From positions 1-64,000 of the forward strand of contig NZ_JBFAAI010000025.1 in assembly GCF_040639655.1 (NCBI RefSeq): DNA of 64,000 bases. The letters run 5' to 3'. Made by a program: the position numbers and the translations under genes. Under the pieces are notes generated by a model. It was not told the origin of the DNA, searched no databases, and saw only the letters and a list, made by a program, of their open reading frames with translations. Of this stretch, positions 51,215 to 61,468 are shown piece by piece. The stretch comes from Actinoplanes sp040639655 (GTDB lineage: Bacteria; Actinomycetota; Actinomycetes; Mycobacteriales; Micromonosporaceae). Each line of letters opens with the position of its first letter. Position 1 is the stretch's first letter.

Positions 51215-53062
51215 ATGAGGGGCGTTCGCCTGCTGCCACCGCTCGTGGACGGCGCCGCATGGGTGATCGGCCTGCTCGCCGCCGTCCTCACCCGGTATGA
51301 CTTCGATCCCGGTCTCCATCCGCTCGCCGGCGCCCTGACCATGATCGTCCTGGCCGTCCTTCTGCACGTCACGATCAATCACGCCCGCCAAGTGCATCGC
51401 GGGATCGCCCCGTTCGCCAGCTTCGACGAGGTGAACTCGGTCGCCACCACCACCGCGGTGGTCGGGTTCGTGCTGACCGGCGGCATTGTGATGCTGTCCA
51501 GCCCTCCCGTGCCGGTGGGCGTCCCCGCCATCGGTGGCGCCGTCGCGCTGGTGCTGATGCTCGGCGTCCGCTACGCCTGGCGAGCCCGTCTGATCCGCCG
51601 CCTGCGGCCGGACCGCCGTGTCGCCGCTCCGGTCGTGCTGTTCGGCGCGGGCACGGCGGCGGCCGTACTCCTCGACTCGATGCTGCACGACCCGAAAGGG
51701 CGATACGTTCCCGCCGGGCTGCTCGATGACGACCCCGGCAAACGTCGCCTGCGCATTCAGGGCGTACCGGTCCTGGGGGGCCGTGACAACATCGCCGAAG
51801 CACTCGCCGCAACCGGAGCGGGGATGCTGGTCTTCGCGGTGGCCAATGCCGACGCGGTGCTGGTTCGCGACATCCGCGACCGCACGCTGACCGCGGGAGC
51901 GGCGTTCAAGGTGGTGCCGTCGGTCAGCGAGCTGATGGATCACCCCGTGGAGGTCGGGGACATCCGTGAGGTGCAGGTGAGCGACCTGCTGGGACGTCAC
52001 CAGATCGAGATGGACCTCAGTACGATCGGGGACTATCTGACCGGCAAACGGGTCCTGGTGACCGGCGCCGGCGGATCGATCGGCTCGGAGCTGTGCCGGC
52101 AGATCCACCACTTCCGGCCGGCCGAGCTGATGATGCTGGACCGGGACGAGACCTCGCTGCTGGCCGTCCAGCTGTCGATCGACCCGCAGGGCCGCCTCGA
52201 CGATCCCTCGGTGATCCTGGCCGACGTACGCGACGCCGGCCGGATGCGGGACATCTTCCGGGAACGCCGCCCACAGCTGGTCTTCCACGCGGCAGCACTC
52301 AAGCATCTGGCGTTGTTGCAGCGGTACCCGGCCGAGGCCGTGAAGACCAACGTGCTCGGAACCCTGAACGTTCTGCGAGCCGCCTCCTCGGTCGAGCGGT
52401 TCGTCAACATCTCCACGGACAAGGCAGCCGACCCCTCCAGCGTGCTGGGCTACTCGAAGCGAATCACCGAGCGCCTGACGGCATGGACCGCCGGGCGCAG
52501 CCGGGGGACGTTCCTGAGCGTCCGCTTCGGTAACGTCCTGGGCAGCCGGGGCTCGGTCATCACCACCTTCAACAGCCAGATCGCCGAGGGCGGACCGGTC
52601 ACGGTGACCCACCCCGACGTGACCCGCTACTTCATGACCACCCAGGAGGCCGTCCACCTCGTGATCCAGGCCGCGGCGATCGGCATGGACGGCGAAGCGC
52701 TCGTCCTGGAGATGGGCGCCCCGGTCCGGATCGCCGAGGTGGCGATGCAGATGGTGGCGCTGTCCCGGAAGTCGATCCCGATCAAGTACACCGGCCTGCG
52801 ACCGGGTGAGAAGTTGGCGGAGTCGTTGTTCGGCAAAGGTGAGACCGACCGGCGGCCCTTCAACCCACTGATCTCCCACGTCGAAGTACCGCCCCTCGAC
52901 CCGGCCGACCTGCACCGCATCCCGCTGGGCGCCGACACCGCCGTGCTCATCGAACGACTTGCCGCGACATGCGACCGCCCTGCCGCAGGTTCCGCGACTC
53001 GCCCGCCGGCCGGATCACCCGCGGTCACCGAAGCTCCGGCCGGCCGGCCGCGCGAGGCGTGA
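51215..53062 (+). CDS. membrane-bound UDP-GlcNAc 4,6-dehydratase (PglF/FlaA1-like)
   Basis: 615 aa. Three to four N-terminal membrane helices (residues 5-130), a CoA-binding-like domain (VVLFGAGTAAAVLLDSM), then an extended SDR domain: TGAGGSIGSELCRQI (NAD site, about 285), and the dehydratase motif ISTDKAADPSSVLGYSK in which Thr/Asp/Lys of the STDK signature act in place of the usual Tyr; the Tyr position is Leu. It makes the 4-keto-6-deoxy sugar that starts the diacetylbacillosamine pathway. The C-terminal 40 residues are Pro/Ala-rich and disordered. Confidence 0.9.
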   Translation: MRGVRLLPPLVDGAAWVIGLLAAVLTRYDFDPGLHPLAGALTMIVLAVLLHVTINHARQVHRGIAPFASFDEVNSVATTTAVVGFVLTGGIVMLSSPPVPVGVPAIGGAVALVLMLGVRYAWRARLIRRLRPDRRVAAPVVLFGAGTAAAVLLDSMLHDPKGRYVPAGLLDDDPGKRRLRIQGVPVLGGRDNIAEALAATGAGMLVFAVANADAVLVRDIRDRTLTAGAAFKVVPSVSELMDHPVEVGDIREVQVSDLLGRHQIEMDLSTIGDYLTGKRVLVTGAGGSIGSELCRQIHHFRPAELMMLDRDETSLLAVQLSIDPQGRLDDPSVILADVRDAGRMRDIFRERRPQLVFHAAALKHLALLQRYPAEAVKTNVLGTLNVLRAASSVERFVNISTDKAADPSSVLGYSKRITERLTAWTAGRSRGTFLSVRFGNVLGSRGSVITTFNSQIAEGGPVTVTHPDVTRYFMTTQEAVHLVIQAAAIGMDGEALVLEMGAPVRIAEVAMQMVALSRKSIPIKYTGLRPGEKLAESLFGKGETDRRPFNPLISHVEVPPLDPADLHRIPLGADTAVLIERLAATCDRPAAGSATRPPAGSPAVTEAPAGRPREA

Positions 53063-53152
53063 AGATCTTCCGGGCCGCCGCCCCGAAGCCGACAAACGGC
53101 GAACAACCCGAATCTCCAGCGCGAAGGCGCCCGTGCTGTTGCAATCGGGTAC

Positions 53153-56100
53153 ATGGAATCCCGGCGTGACGACGACCGGCCTGAGCCGAGGCCGGCCCGG
53201 GCAGGCGTGCACGCGGCACTGCGCGTCTGGCGCGACAGCCTGATCGATCTCGGCGACAACAACCGCCTCATCAACTTCACCGGCAGCAACGCCGACCTGG
53301 TGCACATCACGTCGCCGGACCCGGACCAGGTGGTCGCCACGCTGACCCGCGGCACGCGGTGCACACTGACCGGGCCGGACGGCAGTGACACCCCCTCCGG
53401 CCACACCTTCGGGACCGAGCTCACCGAACGCGCACTCGGACCGCTGCTACGGCGGATGATGCGGCGCGCCCAGCAGGAACACCTCGACCGCGGCGTCGCC
53501 GTACTTCACCTCACACTGGGGCTGCTGCACTGGCGCCTGCCCGAGGACAACGAGGACCCGGACAGCGAGGTGACCAGTTACGCCAGCCCGCTGTTGCTGC
53601 TGCCGGCCGAACTCGTCGCCGGTGAGCAGGGCCGCCCGCCGCAGCTGCGTCTCCGCGACGCCGAGCCGGTGCTCAATCCGGCTCTGGCACTGCGTCTCGG
53701 CCAAGCCGGTATCAGCGTCCCCACCCTCGAGCCGGGCGCCGAGCTCAGCGTGTCCGGGTACTGGACCGACTTCACCGACACCGTGGCCGGCCGGCACGGC
53801 TGGCACATCGCGCCGGCCGTCATCCTGACCTGCCTCACCTTCCACCGGGAGGCCATCTACCGGGACCTGCAGGAGAACGAGGAACGCATCCTGGCTCATC
53901 CGGTGGTCCGCGCCCTGACGATCACCGATCATCGGCGACAGACCGACCGGTTCCGGTTCACCCCGATGATGCCCGGGGAGGTGGACCGGCTCGCGCCGCC
54001 CGAAGACATTCCACTGGTGCTGGACGCCGACTCGTCGCAGCGGGCCTGCGTCGCCGCGGCACTGGCCGGGCACAGCTTCGTGATGGACGGACCGCCCGGC
54101 ACGGGTAAGTCGCAGACGGTTGCCAACATGATCGGGGCGCTGCTGCACGCCGGCAAGCGGGTGCTCTTCGTCTCCGAGAAAGTAGCGGCGCTGGATGTGG
54201 TCCACAACCGGCTCGCCGAAGCCGGACTCGGCCGCTACCTGCTGGAGCTGCACGGGCAGAAGGCCGGTCGCCGCGAAGTCGCCACCCTGCTCGCCGCCGC
54301 ACTCGACGAGACCCTGGAACCGGCCGGTACGGGCACGGCGGTCGACCGGGGTGCGCTGCGACGGCTCCGCGAACGGCTGACCGGCTTCGCCTCCGCCATG
54401 AACGAGACCCGCCTACCCCTCGGCACAAGCCTGTACGAGGTCATCGGCCGCTGCGCAGCCCTCTCCGGGGTGCCGGCCGCGCCCGTCCCCGCGATCATCC
54501 CGGGTGATCTCACCCCCGAGATGATGAACCAGGTTCGGGAGGCCTCCGACCAGCTCTCCCGCTGCTGGCGGGCAATGCCCGGCAACGACGACTTCCTCTG
54601 GCGTGGCGTCGTCGTCCGTGAACCGCTCGACCCGGAACTCAGCCGAGCCGAGAAGGCGCTCGCCGCCCTGGCGCGTACCGCCCGTATCGCCGGCCCGGCC
54701 GCCGGCGCATTCGGGCTGCACGGGCCGTCCGACGCCGCATTGCTGGCGCGGCTCGCCGACCATGCCGGCGTCCGGCCCGACGGGGTCGCCGACGTCTGGC
54801 TGACCGCCGACGACCTCGAACCGATCCGACAGGCCGTCGACCGCCGGGGCATCGAACTCGCCGCCGCGGCGCACGCCGCCGACGCGGTCAGACAGCGTGC
54901 CGGAGTGGCCTGGACTCTGTTGCCCGCCGCCGCCGACCTGCCTGCCGTGCCGTCGCTCGACGGGCTTCCCGCACCGGTCGACCTGGAAACGCTGACCGCC
55001 GCCGAGGCCGACGACCTGGCGCGCTCCTTCACCCGGGCCGCCGATCAGCTCGAACTGCATCAGCGCGCGGTCGACCGGGTCACCACCCGACTCGGGCTGC
55101 CACCGGCGACCACCATCCGCGACGTTCCGCGCGTGGCGATGATTGTCGAGCTGGGCGCCCGAGCCCACAAACCGGAGCCCTTCTGGTTCCGGCCGGGCAC
55201 GCTCGCCACGGTGCAGACCGGCGCCGGCGTGCTGCGCCGCGCGCTGGAGGTCCTGGTCGGCGCGGAGATGCAGGCACGACCGTACTTCTCCGAGGCCATC
55301 CTGGCGCAGCCGGTCGAGGACCTGGCCGAGCGGTTCACCAACGTGCACCGGGGACTGCGCAAGCTCGGGTCCGCCTACCGGCGCGACAAACGGCAGGTGG
55401 CCGGATTCGTGCTGCCGAACGTCCACATCGGCGACGCCATCACCCGGATCGGCGCCGCGGTCGCCTGGAAACGGGCGCTGCAGGAGCTCGCAGCGGCCGA
55501 GCACGCCTACGCCACCGTGCTCGGCCGCTACTGGCAGGGCCGCGGCACCGACTTCGCCGCTCTGGACGACGCGATCGCGGTGGCCGCCACCGTCCTGGCG
55601 GCGGTTCCGGCCGGTGGTCTGGAGGCGGTGCTCACCTACGTGTGCGCACCGGTGTCCGATCCGTCACCGATCCAGGTGGTGACCGAGGCACGCGACGCGC
55701 TGCTGCGCTGGCAGGCGACATTGCGCCCGGCGCCCAGCCCGGCCGCCCGGCCGGAACTGGTGACGGGGCAGATCGCCGACGCTGTGACGTGGTTGAGGAG
55801 GCACAGCGCGGCGCTGCACGCGACGGCGGAGACCGTCCAGGCCTACCACCAGGCGACCGGACGAAACCTCGACTACGCGGAGGCCATGCGTATCGCCGAG
55901 CTGCGAGCCGCGGCGGAGCAAGCCGCGGCCACAGCGACGGAGCGTGCCGACCCCCTGCTCGAAGCTGATCCCGCGGCGCTCGCGGCGTGCGTCGCGTGGG
56001 CCGCGGCCGCACGGGAGTTCGCCGGCGGACCGCTCACCGAGACGCAGGTCGAAGCTCTGCGCGATCTGCGGCCGGTCCCCGGTCTGGCCGGCCGGGCCGC

Positions 56101-58021
56101 GGAATGGGGCGAGGCTCGCCGGGCAGTGCTGGCCGGGTTCGCGCCGCACCGGCAGGAACAACTGGGCGAACCGCTCAGCGACTACCGGCGGGCGGGCACC
56201 CTGCTGCGGCAGCTCCGCGACGACAGCAGCGGACAGGAGGAATGGTTCGCCTGCCTCGACGCCCGCGACGCCCTCACCGGTCACGGGCTGGACGCGGCCG
56301 TGGAGTTCTGCGCCGACCAGAACCTGGAAGGCACACAGGTGCCCGCAGTCCTGGAACGGGCGCTGCTGCACGGCTGGGCCGACGCGGTGGTCCGCTCTGA
56401 CAGCCGGCTCAAACCGTGGCGGGCCGAGGACCGCGACCATCTGGTCACCGAATTCCGGCAGGCCGACAGAAAACTCGCGGGGCTCGCGGCACGGGAGATC
56501 ATCGCCGCGGTCGACGGACGCCGGCCTCCGGCCGAGAGCACGGCGACCGGCCTGCTGCGGCGTGAGGCGATGAAGGCCGACCGTCAGCTCCCGGTCCGGG
56601 ACCTGATCGGGTACGCCCGGGACGCCGTCCTCGCCCTGCGCCCCTGTGTCCTCGCCTCACCGCTGACCGTGAGTCAGTCACTGCCTCCGGACATCGGCTT
56701 CGACACGGTCATCTTCGACGAGGCCTCACAGATCACGCCGGCTGAGGCGATCAACTGCATCTATCGTGGCCGCTCGCTGATCACCGCGGGCGACGACCGC
56801 CAGCTGCCACCGACGTCCTTCTTCGACCGCTCCTTCTCGGCCGTCGGCCAGGACACCGATGTGCTCGACTACCAGTCCGTGCTGGAGTTGGCCAAAGCCT
56901 GCGGAGCCTTTCCCGACATGAGCCTCACCTGGCACTACCGCAGCCGGCACCATGACCTGGTCGCGTTCGCGAACAAGGCGTTCTATCAGGGGCGGCTCAA
57001 CATGTTCCCCGCCCCGGCCGCAGGCGGTCCGGACGCCGGCGTCGAACTGTTCCCGGTCGCGGGCGTCTACCGGCGCTCGACCAGCCGGGACAACCCGGTC
57101 GAGGCCGAGCGCGTCGCTGAGCGCATCGTTCATCACTTCACCACCCGGCCCGGTCACACGCTCGGCGTGGTCACGTTCTCGGTGGCCCAGGCCGATGCCA
57201 TCGAACGCGCCCTGGACAGGATTGCCGGCGAGCATCCGGCGCTGGAGCGGGCGGTGGCGGACGATCGGCTGCACGGCTTCTTCGTCAAGAGCCTGGAATC
57301 GGTCCAAGGCGACGAGCGCGACGTCATGATCTTCTCGATCGGCTACGGGTACGACGAGTCCGGCCGGTTCAGTGCGAACTTCGGCGCCCTCAACCGTCCC
57401 AACGGCTGGCGGCGGCTCAACGTGGCGATCACCCGGGCCCGGCACCGGGTGGAGATCGTGACGTCGGTGCTGTCCCGCGACATTCCCGAATCGGACAACG
57501 AGGGCGTACGGCAACTCGCGGCATACCTGGACCATGCGGAACACGAGGCGGGCGGCCTCGACCCGGATCTTTCCGGTACGGGACCCGCACCGGCGAACGG
57601 CAACGACGACTTCGTCACGTCGGTGCTGGACACCGTACGGTCCTGGGGCTACCCGGCACGGACCAGCATGGGAACAGGTGGTGGACGCGTCGACATCGCG
57701 ATCCGGCACCCGGACGACCCCGCCGGCGACTATGTGCTCGGCGTGCGCTGCGACGGCCCCGGCTACCGCAGCTGTCCGGCGGCCCGGGACAGGGACCGCC
57801 TGAACGACCAGGTGCTGATCGACCTCGGCTGGCGGCTGCACCGCGCGTGGGCCCTGGCGTGGTACCGCGACCGGGCGGGCGAGGAGGCCCGTCTGAGGAC
57901 GGCGCTGGAGCGCGCGGCGACGGCGAGAAGGGCCCGCACCGGCGCGGTGGAAGCAGCGGCGTTCGACCGCGCCCCGAGCACGAGGCCCCGAGTCCTGCAC
58001 ACCGAGGCGGTCCGCAAGTAA
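53153..58021 (+). CDS. DUF4011 superfamily 1 helicase with C-terminal MTES/Vsr-like nuclease domain
   Basis: 1622 aa. N-terminal DUF4011 pattern WRDSLIDLGDNNRLINF (residues ~25-42). Upf1-like SF1 helicase split by a ~800-residue insert rich in helices: Walker A GPPGTGKSQT (~313), DEAS box VIFDEASQITPAEAI (~1188), GDDRQLPPTSFF, WHYRSRHHDLV, ESVQGDERDVMIFSIGYG and RRLNVAITRARHRVEIVTS (~1416). The last ~110 residues (VDIAIRHPDDP, LGVRCDGPGY, ARDRDRLNDQVL, LGWRLHRAWALAW) match the restriction-endonuclease-like domain often found at the end of such helicases. The usual acidic residue in IECDG is Arg here (~1531). Predicted defence against phages or plasmids; alone, with no partner gene beside it. 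ATG start has a weak RBS. Confidence 0.85.
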   Translation: MESRRDDDRPEPRPARAGVHAALRVWRDSLIDLGDNNRLINFTGSNADLVHITSPDPDQVVATLTRGTRCTLTGPDGSDTPSGHTFGTELTERALGPLLRRMMRRAQQEHLDRGVAVLHLTLGLLHWRLPEDNEDPDSEVTSYASPLLLLPAELVAGEQGRPPQLRLRDAEPVLNPALALRLGQAGISVPTLEPGAELSVSGYWTDFTDTVAGRHGWHIAPAVILTCLTFHREAIYRDLQENEERILAHPVVRALTITDHRRQTDRFRFTPMMPGEVDRLAPPEDIPLVLDADSSQRACVAAALAGHSFVMDGPPGTGKSQTVANMIGALLHAGKRVLFVSEKVAALDVVHNRLAEAGLGRYLLELHGQKAGRREVATLLAAALDETLEPAGTGTAVDRGALRRLRERLTGFASAMNETRLPLGTSLYEVIGRCAALSGVPAAPVPAIIPGDLTPEMMNQVREASDQLSRCWRAMPGNDDFLWRGVVVREPLDPELSRAEKALAALARTARIAGPAAGAFGLHGPSDAALLARLADHAGVRPDGVADVWLTADDLEPIRQAVDRRGIELAAAAHAADAVRQRAGVAWTLLPAAADLPAVPSLDGLPAPVDLETLTAAEADDLARSFTRAADQLELHQRAVDRVTTRLGLPPATTIRDVPRVAMIVELGARAHKPEPFWFRPGTLATVQTGAGVLRRALEVLVGAEMQARPYFSEAILAQPVEDLAERFTNVHRGLRKLGSAYRRDKRQVAGFVLPNVHIGDAITRIGAAVAWKRALQELAAAEHAYATVLGRYWQGRGTDFAALDDAIAVAATVLAAVPAGGLEAVLTYVCAPVSDPSPIQVVTEARDALLRWQATLRPAPSPAARPELVTGQIADAVTWLRRHSAALHATAETVQAYHQATGRNLDYAEAMRIAELRAAAEQAAATATERADPLLEADPAALAACVAWAAAAREFAGGPLTETQVEALRDLRPVPGLAGRAAEWGEARRAVLAGFAPHRQEQLGEPLSDYRRAGTLLRQLRDDSSGQEEWFACLDARDALTGHGLDAAVEFCADQNLEGTQVPAVLERALLHGWADAVVRSDSRLKPWRAEDRDHLVTEFRQADRKLAGLAAREIIAAVDGRRPPAESTATGLLRREAMKADRQLPVRDLIGYARDAVLALRPCVLASPLTVSQSLPPDIGFDTVIFDEASQITPAEAINCIYRGRSLITAGDDRQLPPTSFFDRSFSAVGQDTDVLDYQSVLELAKACGAFPDMSLTWHYRSRHHDLVAFANKAFYQGRLNMFPAPAAGGPDAGVELFPVAGVYRRSTSRDNPVEAERVAERIVHHFTTRPGHTLGVVTFSVAQADAIERALDRIAGEHPALERAVADDRLHGFFVKSLESVQGDERDVMIFSIGYGYDESGRFSANFGALNRPNGWRRLNVAITRARHRVEIVTSVLSRDIPESDNEGVRQLAAYLDHAEHEAGGLDPDLSGTGPAPANGNDDFVTSVLDTVRSWGYPARTSMGTGGGRVDIAIRHPDDPAGDYVLGVRCDGPGYRSCPAARDRDRLNDQVLIDLGWRLHRAWALAWYRDRAGEEARLRTALERAATARRARTGAVEAAAFDRAPSTRPRVLHTEAVRK

Positions 58022-58069
58022 CACCTCCAGCCGCGGCGTGCCGGCGCGGTCGTGGGTGAATCAGGCCCG

Positions 58070-58092
58070 CGGCCCGGTTCCGGACCGGGCCG
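58070..58092 (+). terminator. terminator after helicase gene
   Basis: 9-bp perfect stem CGGCCCGGT/ACCGGGCCG with a 5-base loop, 49 bases after the stop; a second hairpin GGTGGC-GCCGGT-GCCACC follows directly. Confidence 0.65.
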
Positions 58093-58184
58093 GTGGCGCC
58101 GGTGCCACCAGCGACTCGAGGCAGTAGTGTATGCACTGGTTTGCCCGGCATATTCCTGATCATTAGCCCAGGTAGAAGGCAGCA

Positions 58185-61100
58185 ATGATCACTGTTTCCC
58201 CGGGCCGGTTGGCCACGGCCTTCGTCGAGATCGCCGACACGCTGGCCGACCCGTTCGAATTGACGGATTACCTGCGCATGTTCGCCGACCGGGTCACCGG
58301 CCTGACCGCCGCGGCGGCTTCGGGCGTGCTGGTGGCCGGTCCCGCGGACGGGCTCGGCTTCGTCACGTGTTCTGACGACGTCACGGTGGCTGAAATACTG
58401 CGGCTACAGCCGCGCGAAGGCCCCTGTCTGGATGCCTTGCGCACCGGCCGGCCGGTCGTCAACGTCAACCTGGGGGAGGCGGCCACCCGGTGGCCCCGCT
58501 TCACGGCGTTGGCCGCCGCAGCCGGCTTCCGGTCGATGCACGCCTTTCCCCTACGCCAACGCGATCAGGTCCTCGGGGGCCTGGCGGTATTCGGTACCAC
58601 GGAGGGCGAGCACTTCTGCGACGCTGATGTGGCGGTCGTGCAGGCACTGGCGGAGATGGCTACCGGCGGGCTGTTACGGCGAGACGCCGGCCGCCGTAGT
58701 GCAGAGATGGCCGGCGAACTGCAGGAAGCGTTGGACGGCCGGATCAGCATCGAGCAGGCCAAGGGCATGATCGCGCAGGCCCATGGTGTCAGCGCCGACG
58801 AGGCGTACACCCTCATGCGTGATTGCGCCCGGCGGCAGGGTCGCCGCCTGACCGACGTCGCCCGCCGCGTCGTCACCGCTGCCGGACCCGGGACTCGTCA
58901 CCGCCTGCCCGCAGCGCCGACCGTACCTGTGGTGGTGGACGCCACGGTGCTGTCGGATTCATCCCGGCTGGCGGCGGTCGAGCGAGCGGAGTCGGCGTTA
59001 CCCGGGGCGGCGGTCCCGGTGGATGTGGCAGCGCATCTGGCGGCGCGGGTGGTAGGCGCGGGCATGGGTGTGGTGACGCTGGTTCGTGACCACAGCATTC
59101 ACTGCGCCGGCCTGTCCGGCGCCCCGCCAGATCTGGTGCTGTCGCGGGAACTGCCATTGACCGGTTCGTTGTGCCCGCTGGTGGTCGGTACCGGGCATCC
59201 ATTGATTGTTGACGATACGGCGGGTTCGCCGTACGCCGGCTTCGAGGCGGTCGTGCGTTATCGGGTGCGAGCCTATCTGGGTGTGCCACTGCGTGACCGG
59301 CGCGGCCGGCCGCTCGGGGCGGTCGCGGCGGTCGACACCGACCCGCGGCAGTGGACCGGCGAGGACCTGACGGCGTTGTTGCACGTGGCCGAGATGCTCG
59401 GCCCGCTGTCTGAGGGGAACCTGCTGACCGATCACCACGTCGTCGCTGCGACAGTGTTCGACGCGCTGGGTGAGCCGCTGGTCAGCCTGACTGACGACGG
59501 CTGGGTGTCGGAGTGGAACACTGCCGCGGCGCAGATGTTCGGCTGGCCCGCCGCCGAGGCGATCGGCCGGCCGGTGGAGCATCTGATGCTGCCGACCGGC
59601 GAGTGGGCCCGCATCCGCGCCGGCGCCGGTGGCGGTGCCACCACGGGCCCGGTCGGACTGCCGTGGAGACAGCTGATCACCGCCCGCCACCGCGCCGGTC
59701 GGACGTTCCCCGTCGAAGTTCTGGTCACCGCGCTGCCCACCCCGAGCGGACGGCGCTGGGCGATGGTCGTACTCGACGGCCGCGAACGTGCCGCAGCCGA
59801 CCGGCTCTCCACCCGCCGCTCAGGGTTTCTGCATGCCGTACTCGACAGTTTGCACACCGCGGTGGCGGCCTGCGACGCCGCCGGGCACATCGTGCTGGCC
59901 AACCGGGCCCTGCGGCACGCATACGGCCTCCCTGCCGGCGCCCCGATCGACGCGCCCGCATTGAGATCCCGCTTGCTCCAGCCCGGCGGCACCTCACTGC
60001 CACTCTCGCAAACACCGCTCGCCCGCGCTTTGCAGGGCATTTCGGTACGCGACACCGAGGTGGTCGTGGAGACGGGAGACCGGCCGGCGCTGACCTTGAC
60101 CGCTAACGCTCAGCCGATGCACGACTCCGACGGCACGCTCGCCGGCGCGGTGGTCGCGTTGCACGACATCACCGCACAACGGCGGGCCGACCGGTTCCGG
60201 CTTGGTGAGCTGCAGGTCACCACCGCGCTGGCCGATGCCGGCGACGTCGCAAAGGTCGGGCCCTGGATCGCTGAGGTGGTGGCACAGAGTCTGCAATGGC
60301 CGTACGCCGAACTGTGGCTGCACGACCCCGTGACCGATACCCTGCGCGCGGCCGGACGGTGGCTCGCGGCCAGCGTTCGGGTCGAGCACCCACTGAACGA
60401 CGCCCCGGTGGTCAAGGGGCGCGGGCTCACCGGCACCGTCTGGGCCACCGCACAGCCCTTGTGGGTCCCCGACCTCAGCGACACCGCGAACTCTGACATC
60501 GTGCCACCAGCACTCGCTGCCGCCTGCGCTCAGGCGGGACTGCACACCGCCGTGGCCGTGCCCCTGCACAACGGCACGCTGATCGGCGTGCTCACCTGCA
60601 TCGCCGACAGCCACGAACACGACCAGGACGACATCATCAGCGGTCTGAGTGCGGTGGCCGGGCACATCGGCCGGTTCGTCTCCCGCCAGCACGCCGACAC
60701 CCTCACCACTCAGCTGGACCGTACCCGGGACGACTTCATCGTCCTGGCCGGCCATGAGGTGCGCACTCCGCTGACCTCGATCGGCTCCTGCATCCAACTC
60801 CTGCTCACCGACGAGGAACTCGACCCGGACGTACGGCAGATGCTTCAAGTCGTGGACCGCAACACCGCCTCGCTGACCGGCATCGTCGACGCTCTGCTCG
60901 ACCTCGCCTCGATCGAGAGCGGTCACACCACCATGCACTTGCGCCGCACCGACATCGCGGCCCTGGTACGCGACAGCATCGACGCGGTCGCGCCCGCTGC
61001 GCGGGCCAACCATGTCGCCCTCACCGTCGACCTACCCGACCGCCTGATCATCGATGCCGACCCTCAACGGCTGCGGCAGGGCGTCGACAACCTGTTGTCC

Positions 61101-61406
61101 AACGCCGTCAAGTACAGCCCGCACGGCGGTATCACCACCATCGCGGTTCACAGCGACGGCGACGCCACCGTTCTCGCCGTCAGCGACACCGGTATCGGCA
61201 TTCCCCCGGAGGACCGCACTCGCCTCTTCCGGACGTTCTTCCGCGCCACCAATGCCCGCCACACCGCCATCCCCGGTAGCGGACTCGGCCTCGTCATCAC
61301 CCGCGCCATCGTCGAAGCCCACCACGGGGTCATCACCGCCACCCACACCGAACCGGGAACCACCGTCACCGTCCGCCTGCCCACCACAGCCATGGAGGCC
61401 CACTGA
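58185..61406 (+). CDS. GAF-ANTAR protein fused to PAS/GAF histidine kinase
   Basis: 1073 aa, no membrane helix. Order: GAF (1-170), complete ANTAR (LQEALDGRISIEQAKGMIAQAHGVSADEAYTLMRDCARRQGRRLTDVARRVV, 180-235), GAF (270-410), two PAS (420-530; 545-660), GAF (670-820), HisKA (LAGHEVRTPLTSIG, ~856), HATPase_c (NLLSNAVKYS, SDTGIGIPPEDR, GSGLGLVIT). ANTAR is normally C-terminal; here it is internal, before a full kinase. The first 240 residues match the free GAF-ANTAR gene at 36429, which points to gene fusion. AAGG precedes the ATG by 5 bases. No receiver gene is adjacent. Confidence 0.9.
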   Translation: MITVSPGRLATAFVEIADTLADPFELTDYLRMFADRVTGLTAAAASGVLVAGPADGLGFVTCSDDVTVAEILRLQPREGPCLDALRTGRPVVNVNLGEAATRWPRFTALAAAAGFRSMHAFPLRQRDQVLGGLAVFGTTEGEHFCDADVAVVQALAEMATGGLLRRDAGRRSAEMAGELQEALDGRISIEQAKGMIAQAHGVSADEAYTLMRDCARRQGRRLTDVARRVVTAAGPGTRHRLPAAPTVPVVVDATVLSDSSRLAAVERAESALPGAAVPVDVAAHLAARVVGAGMGVVTLVRDHSIHCAGLSGAPPDLVLSRELPLTGSLCPLVVGTGHPLIVDDTAGSPYAGFEAVVRYRVRAYLGVPLRDRRGRPLGAVAAVDTDPRQWTGEDLTALLHVAEMLGPLSEGNLLTDHHVVAATVFDALGEPLVSLTDDGWVSEWNTAAAQMFGWPAAEAIGRPVEHLMLPTGEWARIRAGAGGGATTGPVGLPWRQLITARHRAGRTFPVEVLVTALPTPSGRRWAMVVLDGRERAAADRLSTRRSGFLHAVLDSLHTAVAACDAAGHIVLANRALRHAYGLPAGAPIDAPALRSRLLQPGGTSLPLSQTPLARALQGISVRDTEVVVETGDRPALTLTANAQPMHDSDGTLAGAVVALHDITAQRRADRFRLGELQVTTALADAGDVAKVGPWIAEVVAQSLQWPYAELWLHDPVTDTLRAAGRWLAASVRVEHPLNDAPVVKGRGLTGTVWATAQPLWVPDLSDTANSDIVPPALAAACAQAGLHTAVAVPLHNGTLIGVLTCIADSHEHDQDDIISGLSAVAGHIGRFVSRQHADTLTTQLDRTRDDFIVLAGHEVRTPLTSIGSCIQLLLTDEELDPDVRQMLQVVDRNTASLTGIVDALLDLASIESGHTTMHLRRTDIAALVRDSIDAVAPAARANHVALTVDLPDRLIIDADPQRLRQGVDNLLSNAVKYSPHGGITTIAVHSDGDATVLAVSDTGIGIPPEDRTRLFRTFFRATNARHTAIPGSGLGLVITRAIVEAHHGVITATHTEPGTTVTVRLPTTAMEAH

Positions 61407-61415
61407 GCACGGCAC

Positions 61416-61461
61416 CACCGACATCGGGCAGAACGTCCGGCCACACCGGGAGGTGTCGGTG
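61416..61461. terminator. hairpin between convergent genes
   Basis: 8-bp arms CACCGACA/TGTCGGTG with a 30-base loop, filling the 62-base gap between the ANTAR-kinase and the ArsR-like gene. Bidirectional terminator likely. Confidence 0.5.
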
Positions 61462-61468
61462 CAGCCGG

